NCBI RefSeq assembly: GCF_010500865.1
Contig: NZ_JAAAWN010000005.1
Location: 95,772-159,771 of the forward strand
DNA from: Alteromonas profundi
GTDB taxonomy: Bacteria; Pseudomonadota; Gammaproteobacteria; Enterobacterales; Alteromonadaceae
Length of the DNA: 64,000 nucleotides
Direction: 5' to 3'
Under the pieces are notes generated by a model. It was not told the DNA's origin. It saw only the letters and a program-made list of their open reading frames with translations, and did not search any database. Below are positions 54,028 to 62,560 of the stretch, piece after piece (within the stretch, counting starts at the first letter, position 1; every line of letters starts with the position of its first letter). Made by a program: the position numbers and the translations under genes.

Positions 54028-55152
54028 TTATTCTGTTAGCGTTTCGTAGTTGGTAAATACCTTATACAACTGCGTTCCACTTAGTACTGATGCTGAGGGA
54101 AAATGTAAGATAGGTATTAAGTCACACGGTGCCTCTAAAGTTCGACTGCCATTTTCGTTATCTAAATCGTCTATATTTAATATCTGCGCCATGGCGTCGC
54201 CCTGCTTTATAGGGCTACCCGGTTTAGCAAGATATTCCACCATGCCACCCCAGTCAGTAAAAAGCGTTTTGTAATCGCGTAAATATACCCCTATTCGTAG
54301 CATATTGTCAGGAGTAACATCACAGCTATGTAACGCGCCTTTTGCGTTTAAATAGCTAACAATGCTGGTAGCATCAATGTTGCCTTCTTTGAAGTTAATA
54401 ACTTCTTGGCTACCCATTTCCAAAGTGAATGCTTCTACACCAAAAGAAACCTGCCTTCCTAGGTTTTTCTTAACTTGCTGTTGTAGCGTCCACCACGGGC
54501 AAAATGTAGCTTCATCTAAGGCCCCTGCAAAAACATTCGGAATGAAAATGCAATGAGGAATGTTGAAAAGAGCAGCGCTTTCTTTCGCGTACTCGGGAAT
54601 ATAAACATGTCGAGTAGACACAGGCCCGTTATGTAAATCGAGCACGAAATCTGCGTTTACCGCCATCTGCTGTAATTTTAAGTTAAGTTGTTGGGCTAAC
54701 CCTAGTCCCCATGGCTCCGCCAGCTTTTTATTGATTGCGTTTAATAAATGCGAACGGAAGCGTTTTTTTACACCGTCAATCGATTCTTCGGGAGTAACGG
54801 TTCGCGCAAATCTTTTTACAGCCTCTTCGTCAAAAAAATAACCGCGGTTCCAATTCGTCCCGTTTACCGGGTCGAATCGCCCAAGCGTATATTCGCCTGC
54901 CTTAATGTTTGTGCCAATTGGGTTACAATTTGGCACGAGTATAATCTCTCCACACACATCCATTTTTTTAAGGCGCTGAATTAATTGGTATATAACAACA
55001 TTACCTTGTACTTCAGCACCGTGTATTGAGCTTTGAATATAAACGGTTGGGCCGGGGCGCGACCCTTGCATACGGTAAATAGGGACATTCATATTACGCC
55101 CGGATGCATTCTGCGCTACAACTATGTGTGTCTTAACAACCTCAGTTGTCAT
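54028..55152 (-). CDS. Succinylglutamate desuccinylase/aspartoacylase-family zinc hydrolase
   Basis: A 374-residue protein of the AstE/AspA-like zinc carboxypeptidase fold. Zinc ligands His44 and Glu47 lie in SSIHGAEVQGN and the third, His174, in LDLHNGP. VPNCNPIGTN and the C-terminal beta-rich domain (LAKPGSPIKQGDAMAQI) are typical of the family branch with a barrel-sandwich-like tail. It probably hydrolyses an N-acyl amino acid or a similar amide; substrate unknown. Good ribosome site (GAGG, eight bases before ATG). It starts 34 bases after the moeB stop and is likely co-transcribed with moeB. Confidence 0.88.
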   Translation of the reverse strand: MTTEVVKTHIVVAQNASGRNMNVPIYRMQGSRPGPTVYIQSSIHGAEVQGNVVIYQLIQRLKKMDVCGEIILVPNCNPIGTNIKAGEYTLGRFDPVNGTNWNRGYFFDEEAVKRFARTVTPEESIDGVKKRFRSHLLNAINKKLAEPWGLGLAQQLNLKLQQMAVNADFVLDLHNGPVSTRHVYIPEYAKESAALFNIPHCIFIPNVFAGALDEATFCPWWTLQQQVKKNLGRQVSFGVEAFTLEMGSQEVINFKEGNIDATSIVSYLNAKGALHSCDVTPDNMLRIGVYLRDYKTLFTDWGGMVEYLAKPGSPIKQGDAMAQILNIDDLDNENGSRTLEAPCDLIPILHFPSASVLSGTQLYKVFTNYETLTE

Positions 55153-55186
55153 AAAGTAAGCCTCATTAATTTTTTATTTTGAATAG

Positions 55187-55939
55187 TTAGGGATGAGTTC
55201 GGCACACTTCACATGCGGTATTATTAGGTAGCTTCCAGCGTTGCCATTGGTGCGAAAGCCCATCAAACGTAATTAATGTATTGAGCGGGATTTCTCCTTT
55301 ATTCATAATTACTTGGGAAGCAAGTAGTGCTTGGTATGTACCAATGATACTAACAATAGGAGAGAATATACCCGCTTCGACACAACTAAGTTCTGGGGCT
55401 GCAAAAAATGTACGTAAACACCCATAACATTGGCTAGTACCTGGAATGGCAACAAACAGTTGTCCTTCAAACCGGATAGCTGCGCCACTCACTAGCGGTG
55501 TGGAGGTTTGAAAACATAAAGTATTTACTAAGTCGCGCGCGCTCGCATTATCTGAACAATCTAGAACAACGTCGGCCTGTTCAAATAACGTTGCATGAGA
55601 CGCATTAAGCGCTTGCTTAACGGCTACTACTTCGCATTGTTGATTAAGCTGATATAGCTTAGTTTGTGCAACATCTACCTTATTGTTACCTACATCTGAT
55701 TCAGCAAATAACGTCTGACGAGGTAGATTGGTTGAATCAACGGTATCAAAGTCAATGAGTGTTATTTTACCTATGCCACTGGCGCACAAACTCGTGGCCG
55801 CTGCATTTCCTAAGCCTCCCACACCAATGATAATTGCATGGGCATTTAACAGCGACTCTTGGCCAGAAATATCCACTTGGGGTAAAACGATTTGGCGGTT
55901 ATACCGCATTACTTGTTCATGTGAGAGGGTCTTGGTCAT
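55187..55939 (-). CDS. moeB: Molybdopterin-synthase adenylyltransferase MoeB (ThiF/HesA family)
   Basis: A 250-residue E1-like enzyme that adenylates the C-terminal glycine of MoaD for later sulfuration. ATP-binding GVGGLGNAAATSLCASG, DFDTVDSTNLPRQTLF and DCSDNASARDLVN are family motifs, and the structural zinc pairs are CYGC and CEVC. N-terminal SHEQVMRYNRQIVLPQ is typical of MoeB/ThiF. ThiF is the main alternative; the divergent moa genes favour MoeB. The intergenic region to moaB is only about 125 bases, so the two directions share control elements. Confidence 0.9.
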   Translation of the reverse strand: MTKTLSHEQVMRYNRQIVLPQVDISGQESLLNAHAIIIGVGGLGNAAATSLCASGIGKITLIDFDTVDSTNLPRQTLFAESDVGNNKVDVAQTKLYQLNQQCEVVAVKQALNASHATLFEQADVVLDCSDNASARDLVNTLCFQTSTPLVSGAAIRFEGQLFVAIPGTSQCYGCLRTFFAAPELSCVEAGIFSPIVSIIGTYQALLASQVIMNKGEIPLNTLITFDGLSHQWQRWKLPNNTACEVCRTHP

Positions 55940-56064
55940 AGGTTATGATAAGTTAACTGTTGAATTCATGCCGCACACCCCTATAAAGTGTTAACCAATA
56001 AGTAGATTATGCGTGTACTTTACCAAAGTCAGCGCAAATGTCGCATAGCAATTTAGGATTTTAT

Positions 56065-56571
56065 ATGTCTGTAGTTAACCAGCCCTTGAATATCGCTGTA
56101 CTCACTATTTCCGATACCCGTACTCTGGATACTGATAAATCTGGAGACTATTTAAAAGATGCGCTGACCACCGCAGGCCACAAATTGGCCGCCCGCGAAT
56201 TGGTAAAAGACGATATTTACGAGCAACGCGCGATTGTATCGAAGTGGATAGCAGATAAGCGTATTCACGCAATACTCGTTACGGGAGGTACAGGCTTTAC
56301 GCATCGCGATTCAACGCCAGAAGCAATAAGTGTACTATTTGATAAAGAAGTCAGTGGGTTTGGAGAGTTATTTAGGCATGTGAGCTATCAGGAAATTGGT
56401 ACATCGACTATACAATCGCGCGCAATCGCTGGTTTCGCGAATAATACGGTTATCTTTTGTTTACCAGGCTCAACAGGCGCATGTCGAACGGCGTGGGAGA
56501 AAATCATCGAAAGTCAATTGGATGTTAATTTTAAACCATGTAATTTTGTTAAACACTTGGTGGACGCATGA
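56065..56571 (+). CDS. moaB: Molybdenum cofactor protein MoaB
   Basis: A 168-residue MoaB/MogA-type protein that adenylates molybdopterin before metal insertion. ITGGTG-type loop is VTGGTGFTHRDSTPEA, followed by GFGELFRHVSYQEIGTSTIQ and LPGSTGACRTAWEKI, matching E. coli MoaB closely. Start set at the ATG at 56065, with AGGA six bases upstream; an ATG at 56038 would add nine residues without a ribosome site. First gene of a seven-gene plus-strand operon. Its stop overlaps moaC by four bases. Confidence 0.93.
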   Translation: MSVVNQPLNIAVLTISDTRTLDTDKSGDYLKDALTTAGHKLAARELVKDDIYEQRAIVSKWIADKRIHAILVTGGTGFTHRDSTPEAISVLFDKEVSGFGELFRHVSYQEIGTSTIQSRAIAGFANNTVIFCLPGSTGACRTAWEKIIESQLDVNFKPCNFVKHLVDA

Positions 56572-57050
56572 GTACCTTCAGTCACTTAAACGCTGGCGGT
56601 GAAGCAAACATGGTAGATGTGAGCGATAAAGCGATTACCGTACGAGAGGCTAGGGCACAAGGGTACCTTTATACTGACCCACACATAATAGCGCAGATAT
56701 CTCAGTCCAATATCGCCAAGGGTGATGTGTTCGCTGTGGCTCGAGTCGCGGGGATACAGGGAGCGAAACGCTGTGCAGACCTCATTCCTCTATGCCATCC
56801 GTTAGCCTTGTCAAAAGTTGATATTAACTTTCAAATCGACAGCGAAAAAAATCGTATTCAGGCAACGTGTTACTGTAAATTAAGCGGTAAAACCGGCGTT
56901 GAAATGGAAGCGTTAACTGGCGTGAATGTCGCACTACTTACTTTGTTTGATATGTGCAAGGCTATAGATCCAGCCATGCATATTGAAGGAGTAAGAGTGC
57001 TTGAAAAAAAAGGCGGCAAAACAGGTCACTGGCAAAGTGAGAATGGATAA
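56568..57050 (+). CDS. moaC: Cyclic pyranopterin monophosphate synthase MoaC
   Basis: A 160-residue MoaC, which with MoaA converts GTP to cyclic pyranopterin monophosphate. SHLNAGGEANMVDVSDK is the standard N-terminus, and AARCADLIPLCHPL-type motif KRCADLIPLCHPL, GKTGVEMEALTGV and DMCKAIDPAM are the catalytic regions. Length matches. Four-base overlap with moaB. moaA, its partner, is not in the window. Confidence 0.95.
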   Translation: MSTFSHLNAGGEANMVDVSDKAITVREARAQGYLYTDPHIIAQISQSNIAKGDVFAVARVAGIQGAKRCADLIPLCHPLALSKVDINFQIDSEKNRIQATCYCKLSGKTGVEMEALTGVNVALLTLFDMCKAIDPAMHIEGVRVLEKKGGKTGHWQSENG

Positions 57051-57053
57051 CCC

Positions 57054-57302
57054 ATGCAGATAATGATAAAAACCTTCGCTCAAACTCGCGAATTGAGTCA
57101 AGTGCCTGTACTGGCCCTGTCTATGCCACAAGGCTCTACAATAGCCGAGGTGAAGACACATCTTCGATCACTGAATGAGAAGTGGTCACTTGCGTTAGAA
57201 GGGAGTATTTTAACTGCACGTAATCATCAATTATGCGACGAAAAAGAAACGTTACAAGAAAACGATGAAATCGCTTTTTTCCCTCCTGTTACGGGAGGAT
57301 AG
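57054..57302 (+). CDS. moaD: Molybdopterin synthase small subunit MoaD
   Basis: An 82-residue ubiquitin-like sulfur carrier. It ends in AFFPPVTGG, the exposed Gly-Gly that MoeB adenylates and that carries thiocarboxylate to MoaE. Beta-grasp pattern is clear. Begins three bases after the moaC stop. Met4 is an alternative start. Confidence 0.93.
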   Translation: MQIMIKTFAQTRELSQVPVLALSMPQGSTIAEVKTHLRSLNEKWSLALEGSILTARNHQLCDEKETLQENDEIAFFPPVTGG

Positions 57303-57307
57303 GACAT

Positions 57308-57784
57308 ATGTTTGCAGAAATTCAGGAAGCCAACTTCAACCAAGATTCGCTGTACCATCGCTTGTTAGCCAATGCTAATAATGTATCAAAAGGCAACTCT
57401 GGCGCGATTGTTACGTTTACTGGCTTGGTCCGTGATAGCAATGCTTCGGGTACAATTGAAGGCATAGAGTTAGAACATTACCCTGGAATGACTGAAGACG
57501 CCTTAAAGAAGCTGGTGGAGCAAGCAATTGCTCGCTTCTCGCTTAACTCTGCAGGAGCAGTGCATAGGGTAGGCAAATTATATAACCAAGATCCTATCGT
57601 TTGGGTAGGGTGTTCAGCCCCGCATCGCCAAGCGGCGTTCGATGGTGCTGTTTTTTTAATGGATATGTTGAAACACTCTGTGCCGCTGTGGAAAAAGGAG
57701 TTCTGCGGCGATAAATCTGATTGGGTAGAGGCTAAAGCATCAGATGACAAGGCTGCGTTGCAATGGATGAAAGAGCAAGTTTAG
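57308..57784 (+). CDS. moaE: Molybdopterin synthase large subunit MoaE
   Basis: A 158-residue MoaE, the catalytic subunit that adds the dithiolene sulfurs. AIVTFTGLVRDSN and the lysine-containing PLWKKEFCGDKSDWVEAK are characteristic; HRVGKL is also present. The ATG at 57308 has AGGA nearby and lies five bases after moaD. The 3' end overlaps the start of modA by 22 bases, or by one base if modA begins at GTG 57784. Confidence 0.94.
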   Translation: MFAEIQEANFNQDSLYHRLLANANNVSKGNSGAIVTFTGLVRDSNASGTIEGIELEHYPGMTEDALKKLVEQAIARFSLNSAGAVHRVGKLYNQDPIVWVGCSAPHRQAAFDGAVFLMDMLKHSVPLWKKEFCGDKSDWVEAKASDDKAALQWMKEQV

Positions 57785-58659
57785 TGGTCTACCGTCAAAT
57801 TCTATGCTGTGTGAAAGTATGCCTATGGGCTTTTTTCGCGCTAGGAGTTAGTGCGAATGTTTCTGCTAAGGAAAAATTACGCGTGGCAGTTGCTGCAAAT
57901 TTTGCTGCACCTTTAAAAGCTATAGCGGAAGAATTCACCCATTCAACGGATGTAGATGTGGTCATCACGGTATCATCGAGTGGCACCCTGTTTGCACAAA
58001 TTATGCACGGTGCTGCGTTCGATGTGTTTCTTTCTGCTGATACGGCCCGGGTGAAAGCCTTAATAGAGGCAGGGAGAGTGTCTACATCCGATGTAGAGCC
58101 CTATGCTGTGGGACAATTAGCGTTTGTATCAAGGAGCGCGCCGATTACTGTTAAAGAATTATTGTCCAGAAACAATGATGTGCTTTCCTTAAACTCATAT
58201 AAACTCGCCATTGCAAACCCAAAACTAGCACCCTATGGAGAAGCCGCCAAAGAAGTACTTGAGGGGCACGCCCGGTGGAATAATATGCGGCAGCACATCG
58301 TGATGGGTAAGAACGTGCTGCAAACCTATCAGTTTTATCGCACAGGTAACGTAGATAGTGCATTTGTGGCGTATTCGCTGGTGAAAGACGAGCCAAATGT
58401 AGATATTGTATCACCTCGCTTATATTCCCCTATCGTACAGTCTTTAGCTATATTAATTGCGCCGGCAACAGCTCAGGACACACACTTTTCTCAGGACACA
58501 CACTTTGCTGAAGACACACACAAAAAACTAGACAGCCAAGCGAGGCAGCGCCAATTGGCCGAGTACTTTGTGAATTATTTACTATCCAAGAAGGTGCAAC
58601 AAAAAATAGAGGGGTGGGGATACAAGCCCGTTTCCTCATTATCAGCGAGTAAAGAATGA
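57763..58659 (+). CDS. modA: Molybdate-binding periplasmic protein ModA with repeat insertion
   Basis: Substrate-binding protein of the molybdate ABC transporter, about 298 residues (E. coli ModA 257). Signal peptide LWAFFALGVSANVSA, then LRVAVAANFAAPLKAIA, SSSGTLFAQI and FDVFLSADTARV, standard ModA landmarks with the molybdate-binding Ser/Thr residues. Near the C-terminus, residues 237-254, three six-residue repeats (AQDTHF, SQDTHF, AEDTHK) are inserted before the final helices. The start is ATG 57763 inside moaE or GTG 57784 at its stop; the latter leaves a shorter n-region. Four-base overlap with modB. Confidence 0.93.
   Translation: MDERASLVVYRQILCCVKVCLWAFFALGVSANVSAKEKLRVAVAANFAAPLKAIAEEFTHSTDVDVVITVSSSGTLFAQIMHGAAFDVFLSADTARVKALIEAGRVSTSDVEPYAVGQLAFVSRSAPITVKELLSRNNDVLSLNSYKLAIANPKLAPYGEAAKEVLEGHARWNNMRQHIVMGKNVLQTYQFYRTGNVDSAFVAYSLVKDEPNVDIVSPRLYSPIVQSLAILIAPATAQDTHFSQDTHFAEDTHKKLDSQARQRQLAEYFVNYLLSKKVQQKIEGWGYKPVSSLSASKE
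58471..58524 (+). repeat. 18-base tandem repeat inside modA, three units
   Basis: Units GCTCAGGACACACACTTT, TCTCAGGACACACACTTT and GCTGAAGACACACACAAA. The period keeps the reading frame and codes x-Q/E-D-T-H-x. The core GACACACAC differs by one base from the RAYT-palindrome core GACACCCAC. Confidence 0.9.
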
Positions 58660-59357
58660 CAGAAGCGTTAACCCCTCAAGCGTGGCAAGCTATATGGCTG
58701 ACATTAAAGCTAGCGTTAATCACTAGTTTACTTTTGATGGTGGTTGCTACGCCTTTGGCTTGGGTTTTATCGAATTGGCAGCATAAAACCAAACCGTTTG
58801 TCTTATCCATACTCGCACTCCCCTTGGTTTTACCACCAACTGTACTAGGGTTTTATTTACTTGTTGCTTTTTCCCCGCAAAGTACGCTTGGTGGTGCGTG
58901 GGTGTCTATAACCGGGCATCCATTGGCATTTAGTTTCGAAGGGTTAGTGTTAGGCTCACTGATTTATTCGTTACCTTTTGCTTTGCAACCTCTATATAGC
59001 GGTTTTACACAACTAGATCGGCGCTATTTAGAAGTTGCCCAGACATTGGGATTAACGTCGTTTCAACGTTTTTTTAAGGTGGTGCTTCCATTGTGTAAAG
59101 CACCTGCAATTGTCGCTTTTGGTTTGAGTTTCGCCCATACCGTGGGCGAGTTTGGTGTAGTACTTATGATAGGTGGCAATATTCCTGGGGAAACTCAGGT
59201 ACTTTCTATTGCGCTGTATGAACAAGTAGAGGCATTGCAATATCAAGACGCTCACGCGCTTTCCTTATGTTTACTAATATTTTCTTTCTTGTTGTTAACT
59301 GGTTTATATCGTTTTAGCGGTAAAGGAGCGCTTGGTTGGAATTTAGCGTCTCGTTAG
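58656..59357 (+). CDS. modB: Molybdate ABC transporter permease ModB
   Basis: A 233-residue inner-membrane permease with about five to six helices. The EAA loop is present: LEVAQTLGLTSFQRFFKVVLP, read here as the pieces EVAQTLGLTS and FFKVVLP. FAHTVGEFGVVLMIGGNIPGET is typical ModB (C-terminal periplasmic loop and helix). It overlaps modA by four bases and modC by 22. Confidence 0.95.
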   Translation: MTEALTPQAWQAIWLTLKLALITSLLLMVVATPLAWVLSNWQHKTKPFVLSILALPLVLPPTVLGFYLLVAFSPQSTLGGAWVSITGHPLAFSFEGLVLGSLIYSLPFALQPLYSGFTQLDRRYLEVAQTLGLTSFQRFFKVVLPLCKAPAIVAFGLSFAHTVGEFGVVLMIGGNIPGETQVLSIALYEQVEALQYQDAHALSLCLLIFSFLLLTGLYRFSGKGALGWNLASR

Positions 59358-60559
59358 AGGATAGAATAAAACTGGACACCCACCTAAATAGCAATGCCAA
59401 GCTTATCGGCATTACGGGGCCATCCGGCGCCGGAAAAAGCTCACTATTGCGCGCTTTAGCAGGGTTCGAGCGTAACGCTCAGGTAACTGTCAACTGGCAC
59501 CTACCTCAAGCCAATATTAGCGAGCCCAAGATAGGCCTAGTTTTTCAGCAGCCTATGCTATTCCCCCATTTAACCGTAAAGGGAAACTTAGCACTCGCGC
59601 AACAATACGCAAGTGCTAATGCCGCCAGCTACGCACAAGTAATAAAGGGTTGTGAAATAACCCATCTTTTGGATAAGCCTATTCAGGCTTTATCTGGTGG
59701 AGAGGGACAGCGTGTGGCTATCGCCCGAGCATTATTGAATGGCCCGAACGTTCTCCTACTAGATGAATCATTAAGCGCGCTAGATATCGGATTGCGCCAT
59801 CGGGTTTTAGCATTCATAACTCAGTTGACCATGCAATTACCGATGAAATGCATATGGGTTTCTCACGATCTTCAAGATTTAGCTAGATACAGCGATGTAA
59901 TGTTAATCATTGAAGACCAAGGCCTGTCCTACGCGGGGGCTGCGCAAGACGCGCTGTATTATTTAAATAACAATAGCAGCCAAGAACATGTGTTTGGCGT
60001 CTTGCAAGGTTGTGTGATATTTCCAAAAGAACTTGATCGTCATAGCGCCCCAATTTCTGGTGTACCACCTCATTTACCTGATGACAATAATGATGTGGGT
60101 GTCCAAGAAGGTGTGGGTGTCCAAGAAAGTGTGGGTGTCCAAACGGGCGATGGGACGGCAAGTGGGCTTCTAGATGGCTATTTATGTGTGGATGTCCTGG
60201 GGCATACCCTTTATGCGGAGGCGGCGAGGGGGGGCGATGCTGTTGTCCCCCCTGCGAACGGTGATGCGATTAAGCTGGTGATTACAGCGAACGAGGTAAG
60301 TATAGATACCGCAACTAATACGGCGGCTACCACTATGAGTATAGTGAATGCATTGCCCTGTACCATAAGTGAAATAAAGCGCGATGGGCTCATGGGGAAT
60401 GCCTCAACTAGCGCGCTTGTTTTATTAGACGTAACGCCAAAAGAAAGTGGTAAGCAATCGCAGATACTTTATGCTCGCGTAAGCCAGCTATCCCTTACGC
60501 GCTTAAATTTGCGAAAAGGCATGCGGGTGGTTGCTCGTTTTAAAATGTTAAGAGTGTGA
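59336..60559 (+). CDS. modC: Molybdate ABC transporter ATPase ModC with repeat-bearing linker
   Basis: ATPase of the molybdate importer, 407 residues (E. coli ModC 352). Walker A GPSGAGKSS, Q-loop VFQQPMLFPH, signature LSGGEGQRVAIARAL, Walker B VLLLDESLSALD and the switch WVSHD are all intact. The C-terminal TOBE/Mop-like regulatory part (about 280-405) is separated by a low-complexity linker with three repeats VGVQEG, VGVQES, VGVQTG (residues 254-271). TTG start at 59336, seven bases after AAGGAG, inside modB. GACACCCAC also occurs at 59375 (coding DTH) and its variant at 60188. Confidence 0.92.
   Translation: MEFSVSLEDRIKLDTHLNSNAKLIGITGPSGAGKSSLLRALAGFERNAQVTVNWHLPQANISEPKIGLVFQQPMLFPHLTVKGNLALAQQYASANAASYAQVIKGCEITHLLDKPIQALSGGEGQRVAIARALLNGPNVLLLDESLSALDIGLRHRVLAFITQLTMQLPMKCIWVSHDLQDLARYSDVMLIIEDQGLSYAGAAQDALYYLNNNSSQEHVFGVLQGCVIFPKELDRHSAPISGVPPHLPDDNNDVGVQEGVGVQESVGVQTGDGTASGLLDGYLCVDVLGHTLYAEAARGGDAVVPPANGDAIKLVITANEVSIDTATNTAATTMSIVNALPCTISEIKRDGLMGNASTSALVLLDVTPKESGKQSQILYARVSQLSLTRLNLRKGMRVVARFKMLRV
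60095..60148 (+). repeat. 18-base tandem repeat inside modC, three units
   Basis: Units GTGGGTGTCCAAGAAGGT, GTGGGTGTCCAAGAAAGT and GTGGGTGTCCAAACGGGC, in frame, coding V-G-V-Q-E/T-x. Each begins with GTGGGTGTC, the exact complement of the RAYT-palindrome core GACACCCAC. Confidence 0.92.
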
Positions 60560-60822
60560 AGGATATGCTATTAAACAGTAGTGGTGGGCCCGACAATACT
60601 CCATCAACGCCATACGTACCTGCAGACCAAAGGTGCGAATCATACATGCTGATCACTTCTTGTATTACGCCCTGCAAATGAAGCAGTTTATAATGTCATC
60701 ACGAACACGCTTATCAATACTGATTTAAACGCTATCGACAAAAGCACTGATAAAAATAGTTTAAATCATTTTAACAATTTTACTCTAGAGCCATTCACCG
60801 GCACTCCACGGCGTTTTCCTAC

Positions 60823-62244
60823 CTAAATTGCACTCGAATACCCCAACACCTTGTGTTCTTTATTTAGGTAGGCGTCGAACCTCGCGCAAATGGCTCTAAT
60901 ATAAATTCTCGCGCTACTTGGTACTTCAATCATATCCTTATGTATATGCAGCAAGTTGTCTTCGCACAAAGGCTGAAGGGAGGAGAGTTCTGCAGCGAAA
61001 TAGGCATCAAAATTTATTTTATGTCGTTGCTCAATCGTTGTTTTATTTAACTGAAGGTTACACATTAAGGTCATGATCACATCACGTCGTATTATGTCAT
61101 CTTGGCTGAGTAAAATTCCTCGTTCAGCCAAAGGTTCTTCGCGCTTAATGGCGTTATAATAACGTTTAAGCTCTTTGGGGTTTTGCGCATAGGCATTGCC
61201 GATGGTGCTTATGGCAGACACACCTAAACCTAATAAATCGCTATCGCCTTTCGTGGTGTAGCCTTGAAAATTTCTGTGTAGTTCACCTTTTTGCTGGGCT
61301 AGGCACAAGCTATCTGTAGGCTTCGCGAAATGGTCTAGGCCTATCATAGCGTAACCTGCGTCGCAAAACGCATCTACGGCCTGTTGATACAACAAGGCCT
61401 TCTCTTGCGCCGATGGAAGCCACGCTTGCGCAATTTTTCGCTGTGCTGCAAAGCGATTTGGCAAATGGGCGTAACTAAATAAGGCTATACGATGGGGCGT
61501 CATAGCTTTAGCCGCAATTAACGTTTTGGCAAACGTGGCAGTAGTCTGCTTTGGTAAGCCATAGATGAGATCAAGATTAACCGACTCGAACCCAATAGAT
61601 TTTGCTTCAAAAACGAGTTCTGAAATGTGTGAGGTACTTTGCACACGATTTATTGCTTGTTGTACGTTGATATCCGTATCTTGTACACCAAAGCTTACGC
61701 GCTTGAATCCAAGCTCTGCTAACTGCCTCAAGTAGGCTTTTGTCGTATTTCGGGGGTCCAATTCAATAGACATTTCAATATCCGTGGCGAGATCGAAATA
61801 TTTATGTAATAAGTATATTAAATAGGCGTGTTGAACCCGTGATAGAAAACTAGGTGAGCCCCCACCTAAATGCAATGCAACAACCTTCTTTCCTTCATAC
61901 AAAGTTTTCTTGGTGCGAATTTCTTGCTCAAGATATTCAAGATAATCGTCAGCTTTTTCATTATGCCGGGTTACCACTTTATTGCACCCGCAGTAATAGC
62001 AAAGTTGCTCACAAAACGGAATGTGAATATACACACTTAAATTGTCAGCTCCGCATAGCGTCGAGGCTTTTTCTAATATTGAGCCTCGTACATTGTCGAA
62101 TTTTAACGCAGTGGGATACGATGTATACCTTGGGGCCTGCTGTGCATATTTAGTTATGGTGGTGTTCACCGCTAATGTGGTCATAATGTTTTCGTTGCCT
62201 ACCTTCGACATAAAGAAACCATGAATACGTGCGTATTCGTTCAC
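60823..62244 (-). CDS. hemN: Oxygen-independent coproporphyrinogen III oxidase HemN
   Basis: A radical-SAM enzyme that decarboxylates coproporphyrinogen III to protoporphyrinogen IX without oxygen (haem synthesis). Cluster motif CEQLCYYCGC (CxxxCxxC) follows YIHIPF. PRYTSYPTA is the usual N-terminal HemN motif, and LHLGGGSPSFL and ELDPRNTT are further landmarks. About 473 residues with the GTG at 62244; ATGs at 62211 or 62184 may be the real start, since HemN proteins usually begin nearer the PRYTSYP motif. An FNR-like site lies upstream. Confidence 0.93.
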   Translation of the reverse strand: MNEYARIHGFFMSKVGNENIMTTLAVNTTITKYAQQAPRYTSYPTALKFDNVRGSILEKASTLCGADNLSVYIHIPFCEQLCYYCGCNKVVTRHNEKADDYLEYLEQEIRTKKTLYEGKKVVALHLGGGSPSFLSRVQHAYLIYLLHKYFDLATDIEMSIELDPRNTTKAYLRQLAELGFKRVSFGVQDTDINVQQAINRVQSTSHISELVFEAKSIGFESVNLDLIYGLPKQTTATFAKTLIAAKAMTPHRIALFSYAHLPNRFAAQRKIAQAWLPSAQEKALLYQQAVDAFCDAGYAMIGLDHFAKPTDSLCLAQQKGELHRNFQGYTTKGDSDLLGLGVSAISTIGNAYAQNPKELKRYYNAIKREEPLAERGILLSQDDIIRRDVIMTLMCNLQLNKTTIEQRHKINFDAYFAAELSSLQPLCEDNLLHIHKDMIEVPSSARIYIRAICARFDAYLNKEHKVLGYSSAI

Positions 62245-62560
62245 TTAACAGCAGTGTACGGGTTTACACAGTCCACTTTATTGATCTGGTGCAAGCTAAA
62301 TAAACTAACTATGACATTGAACGTATTTAATACGCGGTATAAAAGTAGGCCTGTTCGAATAAAAGTTAAGCTACCACGAAAGGTGTAAACGTTAACTAGC
62401 GGATAACTTCTTCGCTTTGTCTGCAAAACCCTGTTGCTGCCTTGAAGCGGTGGACGTGATGCCTACAATAACCGTTGTTGAACATACGTTCATGTTTCTT
62501 AGGGTTGTAGTACATTAAAGGCAACTCAATTATTAGGCTATCTTAGCCACTGGAGATTCA
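62245..62560. other. Divergent intergenic region hemN / dsbA-like gene
   Basis: About 315 bases with no gene. It contains the FNR-like box and a palindrome CGTATT-T-AATACG (62322-62334). Promoters for both directions must lie here. Confidence 0.5.
62281..62294 (-). promoter_or_regulatory. FNR-like box upstream of hemN
   Basis: On the hemN strand, TTGCACCAGATCAA: the right half ATCAA is perfect and the left half TTGCA has two changes from the FNR consensus TTGAT-N4-ATCAA. It is 37-50 bases before the hemN GTG. FNR control of hemN is known in enterobacteria. Confidence 0.35.

Noticed and set aside
55940-56064. Molybdenum cofactor riboswitch ahead of moaB
   Set aside because: The gap to the divergent moeB gene is only about 125 bases, with no recognisable complex fold; too short for the known element plus promoters.
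58471-60148. Tandem 18-base units as a CRISPR-like array
   Set aside because: Units are contiguous without spacers, in frame and inside modA and modC.
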